64,000 nt of DNA from Amycolatopsis sp. DSM 110486 (GCF_019468465.1 NZ_CP080519.1:8115001-8179000); one strand, 5' to 3'. Positions 35,022 through 43,910 are shown, numbered from the stretch's first letter. Numbers and translations are program-made. Notes: generated by a model not told the origin, from the sequence alone.

Positions 35022-35058
35022 CTGAAGCGGTCCTGAAGAACCCTGAAGATCGCTTCAG
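35022..35058. promoter_or_regulatory. Phased CTGAAG repeats, probable OmpR-type regulator site
   Basis: CTGAAG occurs at 35022-35027, 35033-35038 and 35043-35048, spaced 11 and 10 bp. An inverted copy CTTCAG is at 35053-35058. Direct repeats at one-turn spacing are the usual binding mode of OmpR/PhoB response regulators. The site lies between the divergent ABC operon and the response regulator gene, 34 nt before the latter's ATG. Confidence 0.75.
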
Positions 35059-35091
35059 GTACCCGCGCGGGCTTCTGGGAAGATCGGGTTC

Positions 35092-35784
35092 ATGAGGGTG
35101 CTCGTGGTCGAGGACGAGAAGCGGTTGGCCGAGACGCTGCGGTGGGGGCTCGAGGCCGACGGGTACGCCGTGGACCTCGCCCACGATGGCGAGACGGGGC
35201 TGGAATGGGGGCAGCTGCACCCGTACCAGGTGATCGTGCTGGACATCATGCTGCCGAAGCTCAACGGCTACCGGGTGTGCGCCGCGCTGCGCGAGCGCGG
35301 GGTGACGACGCCGATCCTGATGCTGACGGCCAAGAACGGCGAGTACGACGAGGCTGAGGCCCTCGACACGGGCGCAGACGACTTCCTGAGCAAACCGTTC
35401 TCCTACGTGGTGCTGACCGCCCGGCTGCGCGCGCTGGTCCGCCGCGGCCGGGCGGGCGCGGCGGCGACGCTGACGTTCGGCGACCTGGTGCTCGATCCCG
35501 CGAAACGCACGTGCCGGCGCGGCGGCACGCCGGTCACGTTGACCACGAAGGAGTTCGCCGTGCTCGAATGCCTGCTGCGCCACGACGGGCACGTGGTGGC
35601 CAAGCACGAGATCCTCGGGCAGGTGTGGGACGTCGCGTACGAGGGAGATCCGAACATCGTCGAGGTCTACGTGAGCGCGTTGCGGCGCAAGCTGGACGCG
35701 CCGTTCGGGCGGCGCACGATCGCCACCGTGCGCGGCGTGGGGTACCGGCTGGTCGCCGACGGACCCGGCGCGTCGCATGAGTAG
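35092..35784 (+). CDS. OmpR/PhoB-family response regulator
   Basis: A 230-residue two-domain response regulator. The receiver domain has the acidic pair in VVEDEK, phospho-acceptor Asp51 (VIVLDIMLP), Thr in LMLTAKN and Lys in LSKPFSY. The DNA-binding winged helix occupies residues about 130-222 (LTTKEFAVLECLLRHDGHVV, then VEVYVSALRRKLD and VRGVGYRLV). It overlaps the sensor kinase gene by 8 nt. The phased CTGAAG repeats upstream are its likely target, giving both autoregulation and control of the divergent ABC exporter. Confidence 0.95.
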   Translation: MRVLVVEDEKRLAETLRWGLEADGYAVDLAHDGETGLEWGQLHPYQVIVLDIMLPKLNGYRVCAALRERGVTTPILMLTAKNGEYDEAEALDTGADDFLSKPFSYVVLTARLRALVRRGRAGAAATLTFGDLVLDPAKRTCRRGGTPVTLTTKEFAVLECLLRHDGHVVAKHEILGQVWDVAYEGDPNIVEVYVSALRRKLDAPFGRRTIATVRGVGYRLVADGPGASHE

Positions 35785-37243
35785 GTGGTGGCCCGAGTCC
35801 GTGCGGCGGAGCACGGCGCTCGCGGCGGTGCTGCTCAGCGTGCTGGTGTTCGGGCTGGGCTGGTGGGGGATCCGCCAGTTCGTCGCGACGCAGCTGTCGC
35901 GCAACGCCGTGCAGGCGACCCGGGCGCAGCTCGAGCGCGTCGCCGACGCGTACCACCTGGGCGTGATCGACTCGGCGGCGCTCAACGGCGACGCGATGTT
36001 CGAGGTGGTCGCCGACGACGGCCGGGCCGTGGTCCACAGTGGCAACCTGACCCGGCTGGATCCCGCTTGGCGGCCGCTGCCGCCGGCCCCTCGCGCCGCG
36101 CCGCACGGGTGGACGACCACCACGACCGCCGCGCTGCACCCGGGCACCCACCCGCAGTGGCGCGAGTACCGCACCTACACCGTGGTGGGCACGGTCGTCG
36201 ACGATGTGCCGGCCGCCCTGGTGGAACCGCTCGGCCGTGAAGGATCCACTGTGGACACCGGCTTGTCGCGTGCCGCCTCGAGCACGCACTACCGGTTGAC
36301 GCTTTACCTGTTCGTGCTCCCGTGGGACACGCTCTCCACACTGACGCTGTTCGACGACACTCTCGAGGTGTTCGTGCCGCTGGCCGTGCTCCTCACGGCG
36401 CTCGTCGCTTGGTTCGCCGCCGGGCGCGCGCTGCGGCCCGTGGAGGCGATCCGCGGCGAGCTCGCCGAAGTGAGCGGCAGCCAGCTCGGCCGCCGCGTCC
36501 CGGTGCCGCGCTCGCGTGACGAGATCGCACGCCTGGCGCACACGACCAACGCCACGCTCGACCGCCTGCAGCACGCCCACGAGCAACAGGAACGATTCGT
36601 CGCCGACGCGAGCCACGAGCTGCGCAGCCCCCTGGCGAACCTGCGGACCGGCCTGGAGGTCGCCCTCGCACACCCGGAGCGCGCCGACTGGCCTGCCGTC
36701 GCCGAACGCTCGTTGCTCGACGTCCGGCGCCTGCACCGCATCACGGCCGACCTTTTACAGCTCGCCGTCGACCCCGGTCGCCTCGCGTCGGTGGAGGTCG
36801 ACCTGGCGGACGTGGTGCGTGAGCAGGTCGCCGAACGTTCGGCCGCGCCCGGCCGCCCGGCAGTGCGATCCTTTGTGGACGGTCCCGCGCGAGTGCTCGG
36901 TGAACCCGTGCAACTCGAACGCCTGCTGCGCAACCTCCTCGACAACGCCGTCCGCCACGCGACCTCCGCCGTGACCGTCACCGTGGGTCGCGACGGCACC
37001 TCTGTGGTGCTGGAGGTGCTCGACGACGGCCCCGGCATTCCGCCGGCCGATCGGGAACGCGTCTTCGACCGCTTCGCCCGCCTCGACGACGCCCGCACCC
37101 GCGACGCCGGTGGCTCCGGCTTGGGCCTCACGCTGGCACGGGAAATCGCCCGCCGCCACGGCGGTTCCCTGGTGGTGGCCGACTCGGAAACCGGCGCCCG
37201 CCTGGTCGCGCGACTGCCTGCGGCGGGACAGCACGTTGATTGA
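35777..37243 (+). CDS. Sensor histidine kinase
   Basis: A 488-residue membrane kinase. Transmembrane helix 1 lies at about residues 13-35, an extracytoplasmic sensor of roughly 160 residues follows, and helix 2 is at about 197-216. A HAMP domain follows (RALRPVEAIRGELAEVSG). The dimerisation/H-box is FVADASHELRSPLANLR with phosphorylated His280. The ATPase shows the N-box LLRNLLDNAVRHA, G1 VLDDGPGIP, F-box DRFARLDD and G2 GGSGLGLTL. Its start ATG lies inside the response regulator gene (8-nt overlap). The sensor is Pro/His-rich near residues 95-128 and has no recognisable ligand domain, so the signal is unknown. Confidence 0.95.
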   Translation: MSRWWPESVRRSTALAAVLLSVLVFGLGWWGIRQFVATQLSRNAVQATRAQLERVADAYHLGVIDSAALNGDAMFEVVADDGRAVVHSGNLTRLDPAWRPLPPAPRAAPHGWTTTTTAALHPGTHPQWREYRTYTVVGTVVDDVPAALVEPLGREGSTVDTGLSRAASSTHYRLTLYLFVLPWDTLSTLTLFDDTLEVFVPLAVLLTALVAWFAAGRALRPVEAIRGELAEVSGSQLGRRVPVPRSRDEIARLAHTTNATLDRLQHAHEQQERFVADASHELRSPLANLRTGLEVALAHPERADWPAVAERSLLDVRRLHRITADLLQLAVDPGRLASVEVDLADVVREQVAERSAAPGRPAVRSFVDGPARVLGEPVQLERLLRNLLDNAVRHATSAVTVTVGRDGTSVVLEVLDDGPGIPPADRERVFDRFARLDDARTRDAGGSGLGLTLAREIARRHGGSLVVADSETGARLVARLPAAGQHVD

Positions 37244-37338
37244 AACCGACCGTTGCCGCGCCGCCGGTCCGACCAAAAGGGTGGACCGGTGGCAGGCCGA
37301 CCACGGCAGGAGCATCCAGGTCATTACCGCCCCGACGG

Positions 37339-37668
37339 ATGGCCACAGTATGCCGGATAGATGAGCTGGCGGGCTTCGCCTCGGCCGGTCGGACGTGGGG
37401 CTGGCCGTGTGCCTGGCCGATGGGCGACATCGACGCGATTCCCTTCGAGGACCGCAACGCACTCGTGCAGTGTCTGCTCAACCCGGCCTGGCGCGCGCGA
37501 ATCCCGGACGGGGACAAATACGTGCGGCAAGCCGTGGCGGAGTTCCGAGCGGCCATGGCCGCACACGTGTCCGATTCGTCCTCGAAGTCGGTGGTGAAGC
37601 GGCTCAACGCCGAATCTCCGTTGTTCACGTCCCTGGTCAGCCAAGTCCGCGCGAGATCCCGTCTATGA
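37339..37668 (+). CDS. Small hypothetical protein
   Basis: A frame from ATG 37339 gives 109 residues: a short Trp/Pro-rich front (GRTWGWPCAWPMGDIDAIPF), then mostly helix (NALVQCLLNPAWRARIPDGD, YVRQAVAEFRAAMAAHV) and a basic end. Codon bias is coding-like. The ribosome binding site is weak. I do not recognise the family. It is convergent with the HEPN-like gene, with 18 nt between the stops. It may be a small DNA-binding or partner protein, but nothing in the sequence shows this. Confidence 0.5.
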   Translation: MATVCRIDELAGFASAGRTWGWPCAWPMGDIDAIPFEDRNALVQCLLNPAWRARIPDGDKYVRQAVAEFRAAMAAHVSDSSSKSVVKRLNAESPLFTSLVSQVRARSRL

Positions 37669-37686
37669 GACGCCGACCCCAGCGGG

Positions 37687-38766
37687 TCAAGCGGTCTGAC
37701 TGCTCTCTTCTGCGGATTCGGCTGTGTTGGACTCGTGTGCTTGTCGCAGTACCGAAGCGGCCACCATGACGGCGATCACAGCGTTCTCGGGGGTGTACTG
37801 GACCGACCCGACCGCGTGTGCGGTGGCATGCCGGTTGAAGCTGCTGGGAAGGGGTTCTGTCGTTCCGTCGAAGTTGGTCAGCGCCTCGAGCACAGGCCAG
37901 TGAGTGACCGCCCACGAAAGCAGCGAGAGCGGGGCGGACTCGATCGTCTGCCGCACCTTGGCGTAGTACCTGCTCTTGACAGGTTTCTCAACCGCAGACC
38001 GGAGAAGAGTGTCCAGCAGATTCGCGCTCAGCGCGTGGGCCGCGGCGGCATGGCCGGCATCAAGGGCATCGATGGCTTGGTGAAGGAAGCCGGCGTGCTC
38101 AGCGAACGCGCCTACGTGAGTGCACGCCACGGCGGCGCGGCAATCATCCAGGAGGTCCTGTGCGTGGGCCAGGATCACGCGGCTTCGTTGTCCCTCGTCA
38201 ACGGCGAGTAACTCCGAAAGGATCGCAGCGCGGGGTACCCACGTGATCGGGATACCCGCCTGTGCCAGTTCCAGCAGTGAAGGAATTTGGTCGTCGCGAA
38301 GGTCCACCCAGTTGTCTGGCGCGCCATCGCGGAGAACCTCGATGCGCAGCGTTCCGATCGACTCGAAAACCTCGCTGACCCGTTCCGTGAACGGCTTCAG
38401 CCATGCATCGAAGGTCGAGAACCGAAATTGCTGGCCGAAGTCGATCGCCGGAATGTTGATCGTCGGACCCCAGTCGACGCCTCGTGCGACCGTACGCAGC
38501 TGCTCTTGGATCTGTCGGTTCTGCTCAGCCAGGGCCTCGGCCACCGACTGCGCCGCACGCACAGCGGACGTGTTGAGCTGCAGGTTTTCAGTGATGGCAC
38601 GCTGGTTTTCGCCGATGGCACGCTGGATCGCAGCGCCGATCTGCGCGGCGTCGGTGGTGGAGAATTGCGGCATCAGTCGTCGCCTTGGGGCGCCTGCGGC
38701 GGGATGGTCTGACTCCGGATTCGTGGCGTCGGGCCGGCCGTCTTCCGGGTTGTCTTCATTCGCCAC
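37687..38766 (-). CDS. Helical protein with a HEPN-like R-x4-H motif, unknown function
   Basis: About 359 residues from GTG 38766, which follows GGAG by 7 nt; this start is better than the TTG at 38832. The N-terminus is acidic and disordered, then a coiled-coil-like stretch appears (AAIQRAIGENQRAITENLQL, then AEALAEQNRQIQEQLRTVAR). The middle (residues about 110-200) is mixed, with the Trp-rich FRFSTFDAWLKPFTERVSEV. The C-terminal helical domain ends in SSFNRHATAHAVGSVQYTPE and NAVIAVMVAASVL. Arg312 and His317 form R-x4-H, the catalytic signature of HEPN ribonucleases, placed in the usual helix before a helical end. I do not recognise the whole protein. HEPN domains occur in toxins and antiviral systems, so a defence or stress role is possible but unproven. 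Confidence 0.65.
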   Translation of the reverse strand: MANEDNPEDGRPDATNPESDHPAAGAPRRRLMPQFSTTDAAQIGAAIQRAIGENQRAITENLQLNTSAVRAAQSVAEALAEQNRQIQEQLRTVARGVDWGPTINIPAIDFGQQFRFSTFDAWLKPFTERVSEVFESIGTLRIEVLRDGAPDNWVDLRDDQIPSLLELAQAGIPITWVPRAAILSELLAVDEGQRSRVILAHAQDLLDDCRAAVACTHVGAFAEHAGFLHQAIDALDAGHAAAAHALSANLLDTLLRSAVEKPVKSRYYAKVRQTIESAPLSLLSWAVTHWPVLEALTNFDGTTEPLPSSFNRHATAHAVGSVQYTPENAVIAVMVAASVLRQAHESNTAESAEESSQTA

Positions 38767-39109
38767 CGGCAATCTCCGATCTCTGCGCTCGCAAGCCCTG
38801 CTGTCGCTCACGGAAGCGTGTTCTGTGAACAATCACGAGTCGTGTCCGGCGGATGGTTCGTTACCGACCAGCCCGACTACCCCGGTGTCGCAGGTGACCG
38901 GAGCGGAGTCGCGGCGGTCGTTGCGAGGTGCTTACCGAGAGGGTTGCTGTCGGAAATCGACGTTCTCGGCCCACCCGCCGGATCGGCGTGATGCCACACC
39001 GGCGCGGCCGTACGTAATTTTTGGGTAGTACTTCCGAAGCGAACCCCGAGGTCCGCGGGCCACGGTGAAGGGGTACGAAGCACCAGCGCACGAGGAAGGA
39101 AGACCGACG

Positions 39110-39310
39110 GTGCGCAACACCTTGAGTGAACTTGGCGCGCTGCACCTGACCCGCCCGGGTGCCGGCGCCGCACCGGGCATGTGGGCCGCCTGGCACGAGC
39201 GCCGCGCGCTCGTGCTGGACGCCCTGGCCGCCGAAGGCAGCGCGCTGGCATCTGATGCCGCCGCTGTGGCGCACCGCAAGGCAGCCGCACTTTTGAAAGC
39301 GGCCGGCTGA
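39110..39310 (+). CDS. Small helical protein, unknown function
   Basis: GTG 39110 follows GAAGGAAG at about 7 nt and encodes 66 residues. The sequence is alanine-rich and helical (MWAAWHERRALVLDALAAEG, then ALASDAAAVAHRKAAALLKA), with a few aromatic residues at the front. Codon bias is strong. A longer frame to 39065 exists but lacks a site. I do not recognise it. The opposite strand has a long frame here, but that has no protein-like character. Confidence 0.5.
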   Translation: MRNTLSELGALHLTRPGAGAAPGMWAAWHERRALVLDALAAEGSALASDAAAVAHRKAAALLKAAG

Positions 39311-39324
39311 ACACCGCGCCAGGT

Positions 39325-39540
39325 TCAGTGAATCGACTGGGCGTCCGGGTCGCGGCCGTAGCCGCGCTGTTTGTGCAGGTCGGCCTGGGATTTGTGCTCG
39401 CTCAGCCCGGCACAGAACGCCGTGGGGTGGTAGTAGCGCGTGAACCACACCGACGCGTACACCAGCAGCGCGAATGACATCGAGTGGGCCTCGGCGACGC
39501 CCCAGGAGTGGAAGCCGCCGCTCGTGGCTATTTGGTGCAC
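39325..39540 (-). pseudogene. DNA polymerase III alpha-type (DnaE/DnaE2) fragment
   Basis: The frame encodes GVAEAHSMSFALLVYASVWF and TRYYHPTAFCAGL. This matches the GFP(E/D)SHA.SFALL.YASAW...Y.PAAF.AALL block conserved in bacterial DnaE-type polymerases, just after the palm and fingers. After CAGL the sequence diverges and stops within 27 residues. The whole N-terminal part is missing; upstream DNA is unrelated. Only about 45 residues of a roughly 1100-residue enzyme remain. Confidence 0.55.
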
Positions 39541-40065
39541 CTACGCGACGGCCTGGGTCACGCGAAGCACCCAGTACGGCCTCACGATCACCACCTCCGA
39601 GAAGACCGCGCTGAACGCCACGCTCGACCACGGCCCGGCCGGTGCCCTATGCGCGCCCGCATCGCCGAAGTCCGCGACTCCTTTCACGGCACCTTGCCGC
39701 TGCCCCGACTACAGCGGCGGCCGTCGCACCAGTCACGTGTGCGGTGTACGTGCTGGTGTACCTGCAGTGCACTCCTGTGCTCTCCTGGATGGTGCCCTGA
39801 GCCGGACGGCGCGGGGCCGCGTTGCCAAGGTCGACCGCACCCGGCGGCGTGAGCGGCCAGGCATTCACCACCGACGGGCCTGCCGCGCGTGAGCCGGCGA
39901 GCTCGTCGTGGTGCCCGGCTTCGGCGCTCCCGCCATGATTTCACCTGGGATTGAGCGCGGAAAGCCTGGCCTGATAGGCTTTTCGGCTTCTACTACGGCC
40001 ACCGTCCGGTGCCGACAGCATCGGCGCGGTACTCGAATCCCGGGGCTGAGGCGGTGATACCCACG
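39541..40065. other. Interval with probable remnants, no intact gene
   Basis: This 525-nt stretch follows the DnaE fragment. A plus frame around 39540-39640 reads CTYATAWVTRSTQYGLTITT and SEKTALNATLDHG, reminiscent of the end of HNH/DUF1524-type secreted nucleases, but the match is short and uncertain. Nothing else protein-like was found. Confidence 0.35.
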
Positions 40066-41415
40066 ATGAGGGTATGCCGAGCGCATCCGGCACGGAGCTG
40101 GCGTGACGCAGGAATTCCCTGGAGGAAGCGGAGATCCTGGCGCGTCGCCGGGCTCGCGTCCGCTGTTGTCCTGATGATCGCGGGATGCACCCCGTCTGCA
40201 CCGACGCCGCCGCCCGGCACGTCGGCGGCGCCGGGGACGACAACCAGTTCCGCACCGGCGCAGTCCGCGCTGAAGCCCATCAACCCGGCCGCGTTCCAGG
40301 CGACCGTGGCGGCCGCTGCCAAGGAGCTGCTGGTTCCCGGGGCCGTGGTGCTGCTGCGCACGCCGCAGGGCACCTACACGGCGGGAGTGGGTACCACGCA
40401 ACTGGGCACCACCACGCCGCCCGATGCGGACACCCACTTCCGCGTCGCCTCCAACACCAAGACCATGACGTCGGCGCTGATCGTGCTCCTCGCGCAAGAC
40501 GGCAAGCTCCGGTTCAGCGACCCGGTGTCGCGCTACGTCTCCGGTGTGCCCAACGGCGACAACATCACCCTGGCGCAGCTGCTGACGATGCGTAGCGGCC
40601 TGTACGACTACACACAAGCGCCCGAGCTGTCCGCGGCCCTGGACGCCGATCCGGCGAAGGTTTACACGCCTCAGGACGTGCTGGCCATCGCCTTCCGGCA
40701 CCCGCCGGAGTTCCCGCCCGGCACGGCGTACCAGTACAACAACACCAACTACGCGCTGCTGGGCCTGGTGGCCGAGAAGGTCGATGGACGGCCCTTGGTC
40801 CAGCAGATGCAGCAGCGCCTGTTCGGCCCGTTCGGCCTGCGGCAGACTTCGCTGCCCGCGGCCACCGACACCTCCATCCCGGACCGCTACTCGCACGGTT
40901 ACATGTACGGCGGGTCCAGGTACGCGTTCGTCGACCTGACGTACCCGCCCGACCTGCAGGCCGCCGCCCGGGCCGGAACACTCCAGCCCAACGACTACAC
41001 CCGGCAGAACCCCTCGTACGCCACCGCCGCGGGGGGAGTCATCTCCACCTCGGACGACTTGGCGACGTGGATCCGGGCGCTGGTCTCGGGCAAGGTCTTC
41101 AACGCCGACTTCCAGCGGCAATGGCAAGACAGCCTGCAAGCCGAGGACCCGAACGCGCCCGACGGGCAGAAGTACGGGTACGGCATCTCCTACCAGCGCT
41201 TCGCGCCGAACGCCGCGATGTGGTACCACGGCGGTGAATGTCCCGGGTTCAACTCGTTCATGGGATACGACCCGACCAACGACGTCACGCTCATCATCTG
41301 GGCCAACTTGACCTTGGCCCCGGACGGCCGGACCACGGCGGTCGCCTTGCTGCCCACCGTCCTCAACCAGGTCTACACCGGACTGTCGCTGCCGCCTGCG
41401 CCGACCCCGACGTGA
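40066..41415 (+). CDS. Beta-lactamase-family serine hydrolase lipoprotein (D-Ala-D-Ala carboxypeptidase-like)
   Basis: About 449 residues, exported and lipidated: a basic N-region (WRKRRSWR), a hydrophobic core (VAGLASAVVLMIAG) and lipobox IAGC, then a Thr/Pro/Ala linker. The class C beta-lactamase/DD-peptidase fold shows the S-x-x-K motif in RVASNTKTMTS, a Y-x-N region in GTAYQYNNTNYALLG and the KTG-equivalent H-x-G in WYHGGECPGF. Relatives include DD-carboxypeptidases and esterases; whether it acts on peptidoglycan is inferred. The start is uncertain: ATG 40066 has a weak site, and a good GGAGGAAG at about 40113-40125 is not followed by a standard start codon. Confidence 0.85.
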   Translation: MRVCRAHPARSWRDAGIPWRKRRSWRVAGLASAVVLMIAGCTPSAPTPPPGTSAAPGTTTSSAPAQSALKPINPAAFQATVAAAAKELLVPGAVVLLRTPQGTYTAGVGTTQLGTTTPPDADTHFRVASNTKTMTSALIVLLAQDGKLRFSDPVSRYVSGVPNGDNITLAQLLTMRSGLYDYTQAPELSAALDADPAKVYTPQDVLAIAFRHPPEFPPGTAYQYNNTNYALLGLVAEKVDGRPLVQQMQQRLFGPFGLRQTSLPAATDTSIPDRYSHGYMYGGSRYAFVDLTYPPDLQAAARAGTLQPNDYTRQNPSYATAAGGVISTSDDLATWIRALVSGKVFNADFQRQWQDSLQAEDPNAPDGQKYGYGISYQRFAPNAAMWYHGGECPGFNSFMGYDPTNDVTLIIWANLTLAPDGRTTAVALLPTVLNQVYTGLSLPPAPTPT

Positions 41416-41831
41416 ACCAGGTGATGAGGTCGGCGCCGGACGGCGGTCCGGCGCCCGCTGGTGACACACGCGATATTGAGCTCCTCGGCCAGCTGCAGGC
41501 TGCAGGAGGAGGGGCGCGTGTTGCGACAGCACTCACGCCGAAACCATCGAGCAGTTAATAGTCGAGCCTCCCCGTAGGCCTCGCGGATGCGGTCGGCGAG
41601 TTTGTCGCTGAGGTGGTTGACGCAGCCACCGCCCGCCGACGTGGAATGCATCGCAGCCCACGAGCGTCCGGTCCACTCGCGATGGCTTTCGCCCCGCTCG
41701 GCGGCAGCGGTTGGTACCTGCGCTAATCCTGACGGACACGCTGACCCGCACCCGTGCGCGGCGTGATCGAGCTGATGGCCGGCGGAGGTCACCCGGCCAT
41801 GATGACCCGCCTCGTGATTCGCGGCTCGCCG
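41416..41831. other. Interval with a small unrecognised coding remnant
   Basis: A minus frame around 41575-41650 (NHLSDKLADRIREAYGEARL) has coding-like third positions for about 15 codons. It lies within a longer frame that lacks a start signal and has uneven composition. It looks like a fragment of a lost gene; the family is not recognised. Confidence 0.35.
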
Positions 41832-42212
41832 TCAGGCGGCCGAGGCTATTCGGCAGGGAATGTCGGTGTTCTCATCCGTGTGGTAGCTCGCGCACACCCG
41901 GTGATAGCCGTCAGCGATCTCCAAAGCGATACCGAGGCGCAGGTCGCCGCGCACCAGCAGGATCGGCGAGAGATCCTTGTGGTCGTGGATTTTGCGCAGA
42001 TCGGAACTCACGTGCGGGTTGTCGACCGGCAGCAGTGCCAGGCGCGCGGCGCGCAGGATGTCCTTGGCTTTGAAGAAGGCGGCGTTGCGGCTGTCCCGCA
42101 GCTCTTCGATGAGGTGGTCGACGAGGTCGGTGCCTGCGATCAGGGTGAGATAGGAGGCGGCGGCCGGGTAGTCGTGGTGTTGGGGTCCGTCGAGCCAGGT
42201 CACGGTGGTCAT
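41832..42212 (-). CDS. Small ParB-like nuclease-domain-type protein downstream of SulP
   Basis: A 126-residue soluble protein. Its second half reads DHKDLSPILLVRGDLRLGIA then LEIADGYHRVCASYHTDENT, resembling the ParB/sulfiredoxin fold, in which L.PI.VR is followed by (I/V).DG.HR. The first half is helical (DLVDHLIEELRDSRNAAFFK). It starts 3 nt after the stop of the SulP transporter gene, so the two are co-translated or at least co-transcribed. ParB-like folds include NTPases, nucleases and sulfiredoxins; which activity applies here is unknown. Confidence 0.65.
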   Translation of the reverse strand: MTTVTWLDGPQHHDYPAAASYLTLIAGTDLVDHLIEELRDSRNAAFFKAKDILRAARLALLPVDNPHVSSDLRKIHDHKDLSPILLVRGDLRLGIALEIADGYHRVCASYHTDENTDIPCRIASAA

Positions 42213-42215
42213 GTG

Positions 42216-43910
42216 TCAGGCCTTTCGATTGTCGAACGCGTCCAGAGCCGCCCCCGCGGTGTCGAAGTAGCTGTCCACGCCGATCGTTCGGGTCAGTCCG
42301 TACCGGTCCAATTGCGCGCGGACCTCGGGCAGGACGCCGGAGAGCACGAGGCGGGTGCCGTGCGTGCCCAGGCGTTTGGCGACCGTGGACAGGACGCCTG
42401 CCGAGGTGTAGTCGACGTCTCCGACGGCAGCGCAGTCGAGGCAGAACCAGGTTACGGTGCGGCCGCCGGTGAGCAGGGTGGTCACGTCGGTGCCCAACCG
42501 CATGGCGTTGGCGAAATACAGGCTGCTGCCGAAGCGGTAGACGATCATGCCTTCGGTCGTGCGGCGGCCGGGCGTGACAGCCTCGGGTTGCCAGTGGCCT
42601 GCCGGTGATTTGACCAGAACGCCGCTGTGCGGGCGGTAGCTGTGCCGGAGGTGATCGACGACGGACACGATGATGGCCAGTACGACGCCCTGCTCGACGC
42701 CGGTGAAAACCACGGCGGCCGCGGTCAGCAAAGCCACCACGAATTCCGCCCGTCGAACCTGGAAGATGCGGCGCATCCCGGCGATGTCGATCAGGTCGAC
42801 GCCGATCAGGAACACCACGGTTGCCAGCGCCGCCAGAGGCAGCGCGCCCAGCGGACCGGTCAGAAAAACGAGCACCACCACGGCGATCACCCCGGCGGCC
42901 AGGGGAGCGATCTGGCTACGGCCGCCCGCGCCGTCCACGATCTGCGTCTTGGTGGGGCTGCCGTTGACGACGAAGGTGCCGGTGAACGCCGCGGCCACGT
43001 TCGCGGTGCCGAGGCCGACCAGGTCGGCGTCCTCGTCGACGGTTTCCTCGTAGCGGGTGGCGTAGGCGCGTGAGGTCGCGGAACTCTGGGCGAGGATCAC
43101 CACGAACATCGACACCGCGGTGCCGAGCAACGTGGACATATCGTGCAGGTCGAAGGTGGGCAGCGCGACGTGCGGGATGCCCTGCGGAACCGAGCCCAGC
43201 ACGGCGACCCCGTGCGCGGACAGGTCGACGAGCTCGCTGACCACGATCGCGCCGATGACGGCGATCAACCCGCCCGGCACCTTCTTCGCCACGAGGCGGG
43301 TGCCGACGACCACGACGACCACCGCCGCGGACACCAACGCGGTCGCGGCGTCGGTGTGGCCGAGCGCGCGAACGAGGTTGACCAGCTTGGGCACGGTCTC
43401 GTTGCCCCCGGCGGGCACGCCGAGCATGTCGGGCAGCTGGCCCGCCGCGACCTGGATGCCGACGCCGGTGAGAAAACCGACCAGGACCGTGCGCGACAGG
43501 AAGTTGGCCAGGAAGCCGAGCCGGATCAGCCGGGCCAGCAGCAGCATCGCGCCGACCAGCAACGCGGCCGTGCCGGCGAGCCGGACGTAGGCAGCCGAGG
43601 CGGGAGCGGCCAAACTGGCCAGACCGGCCGCGAGGATCGCCGCGGTCGCCGAGTCCGCGCCGACCACCAGGTGCCGGGACGCGCCGAACACCGCGAACAG
43701 CACAACCGGCGCGAGCATCGTGTACAGGCCGGTGACCGGCGGCATTCCGGCGATCTTGGCGTAACCGAGCACCTCGGGGACGGCCAGCGCGGCCAGCGTG
43801 ACACCGGCCAGCGCGTCGGAACCCAGGGCACGCCGCCGGATCGGCAGGATCCCGGCCAACAGCGGGACCCGTCGTGCGCGGCTCGGCACCGGCGCGTCCT
43901 CATGGGTCAT
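42216..43910 (-). CDS. SulP-family anion transporter with a STAS domain
   Basis: About 564 residues. The N-terminal half holds ten to twelve membrane segments with SulP hallmarks: LAGVTLAALAVPEVLGYAKI (the signature of the family), GLYTMLAPVVLFAVFGASRH, then GADSATAAIL and FVVNGSPTKTQIVDGAGGRS. The C-terminal 130 residues form a STAS domain (MIVYRFGSSLYFANAMRL, then WFCLDCAAVGDVDYTSAGVL and GTRLVLSGVLPEVRAQLDR). SulP proteins move sulfate, bicarbonate or other anions by proton or sodium coupling; the substrate cannot be told here. ATG 43910 has GCGGAG directly against it, so the exact start is uncertain. The short ParB-like gene follows in the same transcript. Confidence 0.9.
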   Translation of the reverse strand: MTHEDAPVPSRARRVPLLAGILPIRRRALGSDALAGVTLAALAVPEVLGYAKIAGMPPVTGLYTMLAPVVLFAVFGASRHLVVGADSATAAILAAGLASLAAPASAAYVRLAGTAALLVGAMLLLARLIRLGFLANFLSRTVLVGFLTGVGIQVAAGQLPDMLGVPAGGNETVPKLVNLVRALGHTDAATALVSAAVVVVVVGTRLVAKKVPGGLIAVIGAIVVSELVDLSAHGVAVLGSVPQGIPHVALPTFDLHDMSTLLGTAVSMFVVILAQSSATSRAYATRYEETVDEDADLVGLGTANVAAAFTGTFVVNGSPTKTQIVDGAGGRSQIAPLAAGVIAVVVLVFLTGPLGALPLAALATVVFLIGVDLIDIAGMRRIFQVRRAEFVVALLTAAAVVFTGVEQGVVLAIIVSVVDHLRHSYRPHSGVLVKSPAGHWQPEAVTPGRRTTEGMIVYRFGSSLYFANAMRLGTDVTTLLTGGRTVTWFCLDCAAVGDVDYTSAGVLSTVAKRLGTHGTRLVLSGVLPEVRAQLDRYGLTRTIGVDSYFDTAGAALDAFDNRKA

